A stretch of 7,617 nt of DNA. It comes from a bacterium. Its GTDB lineage: Bacteria; UBA9089; JASEGY01. The position numbers and the translations under genes are program-made. Under the pieces are notes generated by a model. The model did no database searches. It saw only the letters and a program-made list of their open reading frames with translations, and was not told where the DNA came from. Positions 5,258-7,617 of this stretch are shown here, one piece after another (the stretch's first letter is position 1; the number at the start of each line of letters is the position of its first letter). The stretch covers positions 1 to 7,617 of the forward strand of contig JASEGY010000158.1 of the NCBI GenBank assembly GCA_030019105.1, written 5' to 3'.

Positions 5258-5897
5258 TCATCCGTTTACTCCGTCTCTCCTTACGGTTAGATGTTTCCTG
5301 TAGAGGCTACGATGTCCCGTCCGTCCCTTCCCCGTGTGACCGGTCCTACCGTCTCAGGGTACTATGGACGGATCTGACTCCCCTCCATCATTCTCCACGC
5401 CTTCCCTCTTGGGTTGGTTAGTGAATACCTCCTTTTGAGGAGATGCAGGGGTCTCCCAGGTCCTTGTACGTTCCTCTCTGTGCATGCCACGCCTTTTGTT
5501 AACCCCGGCTGCACACCAGCGCCTTTACCATAACGGCTGCTTCGTTATTGGCTTAAAGTCAATCGCCAACTGTCGCCGTGCAAGCATCTCTCTACGTTGT
5601 CGGGGCGATATCAGGACTTCGGGAAGGTGCGAACTCCCCTGTGGCCTACACCGTTCCCTGTGTACGCATAAGTTTTTGTTGTTCGGTAAGCTGTCTCCTG
5701 TGTTTGTGTCCCCTTTCGGGCTCGTTAGGTACAGAAGACCGTTAATTCCTAACGCCGGGAGTTTCTGGTCCGGTACTCCTTAAACCGTACTCAAGCTTCC
5801 TCCTTCATAACTACAACACTCGGTAAGAGCGGGTGGTTAACCCTTACTCTACGGGGACCTTCACCCCGTCAGGAACGTCAAGTTTCTCTTGGCGCAC

Positions 5898-5911
5898 GCG
5901 ATTGGTTATGT
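5898..5911 (-). other. 5' part of the vapBC attC (attC-4)
   Basis: R'' ACATAAC (5911-5905) and the following CAATCGC stop exactly where intron II begins. ACATAAC is the exact complement of GTTATGT, the core at the start of this same cassette (6556-6550). Such a match is expected because both boxes came from one attC in the circular cassette. The remainder of the site continues at 4415. Confidence 0.7.
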
Positions 5912-5913
5912 GG

Positions 5914-6303
5914 TCATACTGTACGGACATGGTTGTATTTCAATATCTTTTCGTCTACTGTTAGCAATTCAAGGCCATAAACTTGAGCCGTAGCAACAAT
6001 AGTCTGGTCGACAGGATCACGATGGAAATTACCAGGTAGTTTTGTTGATGTTATTGCAATTCTGGGTGTTAGCTCGATTAACTGCACACTTGGCAAGGTT
6101 GTTGCAATTTCCATCCACTCTTCAATTGGACATGCCAATTTCAATCTGTTATACTCCACCAGCTTAGCAACTTCCCAACATGATATGACACTCACAGCTA
6201 AACCATCTACTCTATGATGTTTTATGACCTGCCTGTGTTGTTCAGTGAGTTGGCCACTCTCATCTGCGAACCATACCCAAATGTGCGTGTCCATTAGTAT
6301 CAT
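5914..6303 (-). CDS. vapC: VapC-like PIN-domain toxin
   Basis: A 129-residue single-domain PIN protein, predicted to be a Mg2+-dependent ribonuclease held inactive by its antitoxin. The acidic active-site residues are visible: Asp5 (MDTHIW), Glu44 (SCWEVAKL), Asp96/Asp99 (HRDPVDQTIVATA) and Asp117 (LLTVDEKIL). The HRDP.D..I.ATA signature and length are normal for the family. The ATG at 6303 overlaps the antitoxin stop as ATGA, so the two are translationally coupled. An internal ATG at 6294 is a weaker alternative. The gene appears intact. Its stop lies 2 nt before the R'' box of its attC. Toxin-antitoxin pairs are common cassette contents, where they are thought to stabilise arrays. The RNA target is unknown. 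Confidence 0.9.
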   Translation of the reverse strand: MILMDTHIWVWFADESGQLTEQHRQVIKHHRVDGLAVSVISCWEVAKLVEYNRLKLACPIEEWMEIATTLPSVQLIELTPRIAITSTKLPGNFHRDPVDQTIVATAQVYGLELLTVDEKILKYNHVRTV

Positions 6304-6515
6304 CGCAGTGACTCCCAATTATCTTGTGCTACGGGTTCTGTGGGGTTAATATACTTAATTACTTTACCGCGCAAGGGTGAAGAAACTGACTTGCGCACTT
6401 CTCCCTTTCGCCCCAAAACGATGACCTCAACCAATTCTCCCTCTTGGAATGGGAGAGCATTGAGCTGCAATACACCGTTTGTCGCAACCCTTTTTTCAAC
6501 TCGATAAGCCTCCAT
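6300..6515 (-). CDS. Antitoxin partner of the PIN toxin
   Basis: A 71-residue protein. The first half (VEKRVATNGVLQLNALPF) forms a short beta segment followed by GELVEVIVLGRKG. The second half holds SPLRGKVIKYINPTEPVAQDNWESL. This layout matches the small DUF2281-like or VapB-type antitoxins often found in front of PIN toxins, with the PLRG...P.EPV...W tail likely to wrap around the toxin. It would neutralise the toxin and probably bind its own operator. The ATG at 6515 is chosen because GGGAGG lies 6 nt upstream. A TTG two codons earlier overlaps that ribosome site. It is the first gene of its cassette, 35 nt from the attC-5 core. Confidence 0.82.
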   Translation of the reverse strand: MEAYRVEKRVATNGVLQLNALPFQEGELVEVIVLGRKGEVRKSVSSPLRGKVIKYINPTEPVAQDNWESLR

Positions 6516-6549
6516 TAGCAACCTCCCTTCTCATGCATTATTCTGAACC

Positions 6550-6610
6550 ACATAACGCCTGAGCTCAGCCGCCCCGCTTCTGAGGGGTCGGCTGCAGCGA
6601 TTTGTTAGAC
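6550..6610 (-). other. Integron attC site, short form (attC-5)
   Basis: A textbook 61-bp attC on the minus strand. R'' GTCTAAC (6610-6604) fits RYYYAAC. An unpaired spacer and L'' GCTGCAGCC follow. The loop contains a GCCCC/GGGGT-type stem. L' is GGCTGAGC, and after a second spacer comes R' GTTATGT (6556-6550). L'' has one extra G relative to L', the extrahelical base, which places the cassette gene on the OmpA side. It lies 29 bp after the stop of that gene. Confidence 0.88.
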
Positions 6611-6639
6611 AGAGCAAAATCAAACTTTTCTTTATAGCA

Positions 6640-7587
6640 TTACTGTTCTACTAATTCTACCCTTCGGTTCTTTGCACGGCCTTCTTCAGTTTTGTTAGAA
6701 GCAACTGGAGCTAATGGTCCTACACCAACAGGATGGAGTCTTTTTGCATCTATTCCATACTTGGGGATGAGTGTCTTTACCACTGCCTCAGCACGAAGTT
6801 TTGAAAGTTCCATATTAGAGTTCAAGGTGCCAACATTATCGGTGTGACCCACTACATATAGACTGAGCTTGGGATTTTGCTGAAGAAGTTTAGCAATTTC
6901 TTTAAGAACTGGCTCAGATTCAGGCTTTACATCTGCTTTACCAGTGTCAAAGTAAATCCCATAAACAGATACATGACCAGTTTTGGCTATATCTTTTGCT
7001 AATGATTCCGCGTTCACGTTCACTGTTACCAATCCTATTTCCATAGGCTTGACTTCGATAACATCAAGTTGAACAATCGCATGCGAATACCAGCCCAGAG
7101 CTACATAAAGAGCTACATAAACATCTCCTTCCTGCCGAGTTAATTTTGCAGATAGATAGCGTCCTTCACCACCTAAATAGGCACCCAAGTACTCTGTAGA
7201 GCGAGAAATAATAGCGGCAGCGAATGCATCTTGCCATCCATCTCCTAATTCCTTGCTTGTGGCACTAAATAAGGTTTCAAAGCCAGCCTTTTTCAGCGCT
7301 AACTCGTAGTTACGATATATCTCAAGTGTTGACCTATCCTCTGGAGCGGAATATGTAATCTGCGTTACCTTTCCCTCTAACTTTTGGCTTTTCGTCAACT
7401 TCCATTCTTTATCAACTTTGCCCAGAGGAAGAATATATTCATCGAATTTTGTCACTTTGTAATAGCCGATTATTGAGCCTGGATACCGTGAAATCAAAGG
7501 ATGGTCTTTACTCCCTTCAACATCCTCCTCTTGTGCAAAGGCAATACTGGTTGCCAATAATCCCAGTATACTATTACCCCGCAACAT
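6640..7587 (-). CDS. Secreted DUF4892-OmpA-type peptidoglycan-binding protein
   Basis: 315 residues from the first visible ATG. Residues 1-18 (MLRGNSILGLLATSIAFA) form a short signal peptide before QEED, so the protein should reach the periplasm or outer membrane. Residues ~25-200 resemble the DUF4892 domain (YPGSIIGYY, the YEYILPLG-like FDEYILPLG, YRNYELALKKAGFETL). Residues ~204-315 form an OmpA C-terminal domain: VYGIYFDTGKADV, GHTDNVG near 247-253, LSKLRAEAV near 262-270 and NRRVE near 307-311. The Asp in TDN and the Arg in LRAEAV are the residues that bind diaminopimelate in this fold. No Cys follows the signal, so it is not a lipoprotein. The frame is open upstream to the window edge and no ribosome site precedes the ATG, so the true start may lie outside. 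The gene is followed by attC-5 and reads as a cassette. Confidence 0.82.
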   Translation of the reverse strand: MLRGNSILGLLATSIAFAQEEDVEGSKDHPLISRYPGSIIGYYKVTKFDEYILPLGKVDKEWKLTKSQKLEGKVTQITYSAPEDRSTLEIYRNYELALKKAGFETLFSATSKELGDGWQDAFAAAIISRSTEYLGAYLGGEGRYLSAKLTRQEGDVYVALYVALGWYSHAIVQLDVIEVKPMEIGLVTVNVNAESLAKDIAKTGHVSVYGIYFDTGKADVKPESEPVLKEIAKLLQQNPKLSLYVVGHTDNVGTLNSNMELSKLRAEAVVKTLIPKYGIDAKRLHPVGVGPLAPVASNKTEEGRAKNRRVELVEQ

Positions 7588-7617
7588 TTGCGTTGTCCGC
7601 GAGAATGTTACGATTGC

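Larger units (their letters stand above)
4415..5897 (-). mobile_element. Group II intron II with a degenerate reverse transcriptase
   Basis: A 1483-nt minus-strand element. The 5' end is GTGCGCCAAGAG (from 5897). About 640 nt of ribozyme domains I-III follow, then remains of an intron reverse transcriptase (5257 to ~4540). A 33-nt domain V lies at 4488-4456, followed by a domain VI-like segment ending CTACCTCAC near 4415. It interrupts an attC: removing it joins TAACCAATCGC to TCGCACC, which matches the undisturbed attC-2 (TAACCAGTCGC then TGCACC). That comparison fixes both boundaries to within a few bases. The intron points the same way as the cassette gene. With its maturase destroyed, self-mobility is lost, but the ribozyme core may still fold. 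Confidence 0.85.

Noticed and set aside
5484..5783. Plus-strand open frame of 99 codons within intron II
   Set aside because: It lies opposite ribozyme domains I-III of the intron. Structured RNA sequence explains the region and the peptide is unlike any known protein.

Overview
This window is a decayed integron region, with mobile DNA inserted into it. The host is probably an environmental Gram-negative bacterium: it is AT-rich, carries group II introns, and encodes a secreted OmpA-type peptidoglycan-binding protein. The integron integrase resembles those I associate with Deltaproteobacteria, Nitrospirota and anammox Planctomycetota, but the sequence alone does not fix the lineage.

The platform lies near the centre. 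A broken integron integrase gene (intI, 3091-4166, + strand) faces away from an attI core site (GTTAGGC, minus strand, 2937-2931). Between them sit two divergent promoter-like sequences, each with TTGACG and a 17-bp spacer. One (3007-3035) drives intI. The other (2988-2960) reads leftwards across attI into the cassettes and would be Pc.

Left of attI on the minus strand are a four-helix membrane protein (2896-2450), a hairpin that looks like a worn attC (2455-2393), a membrane-anchored protein with a PH/GRAM-like segment (2336-1617), and a long 131-bp attC (1516-1386). Beyond these is a remnant of a very basic, Lys/Arg-rich protein gene. An apparently complete group II intron without a reverse transcriptase (1125-409) splits it, and joining the two exons keeps the reading frame open. 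The left end (1-408) holds a 22-bp perfect hairpin and a short direct repeat.

Right of intI, further cassettes read towards it on the minus strand. They are an OmpA-domain protein (7587-6640) with a textbook 61-bp attC (6610-6550), then a vapBC-type toxin-antitoxin cassette (6515-5914). The attC of the vapBC cassette is cut in two by a second group II intron (5897-4415). The reverse transcriptase of that intron is itself broken by a frameshift, a 159-bp MITE-like element with an 8-bp target duplication, and loss of its catalytic half.

The integrase platform is therefore embedded between two cassette groups that all read leftwards, instead of sitting at one end of the array. The sequence records cassette capture, loss of the integrase, group II intron invasion (once directly into an attC), and insertion of a small non-autonomous transposon into an intron.
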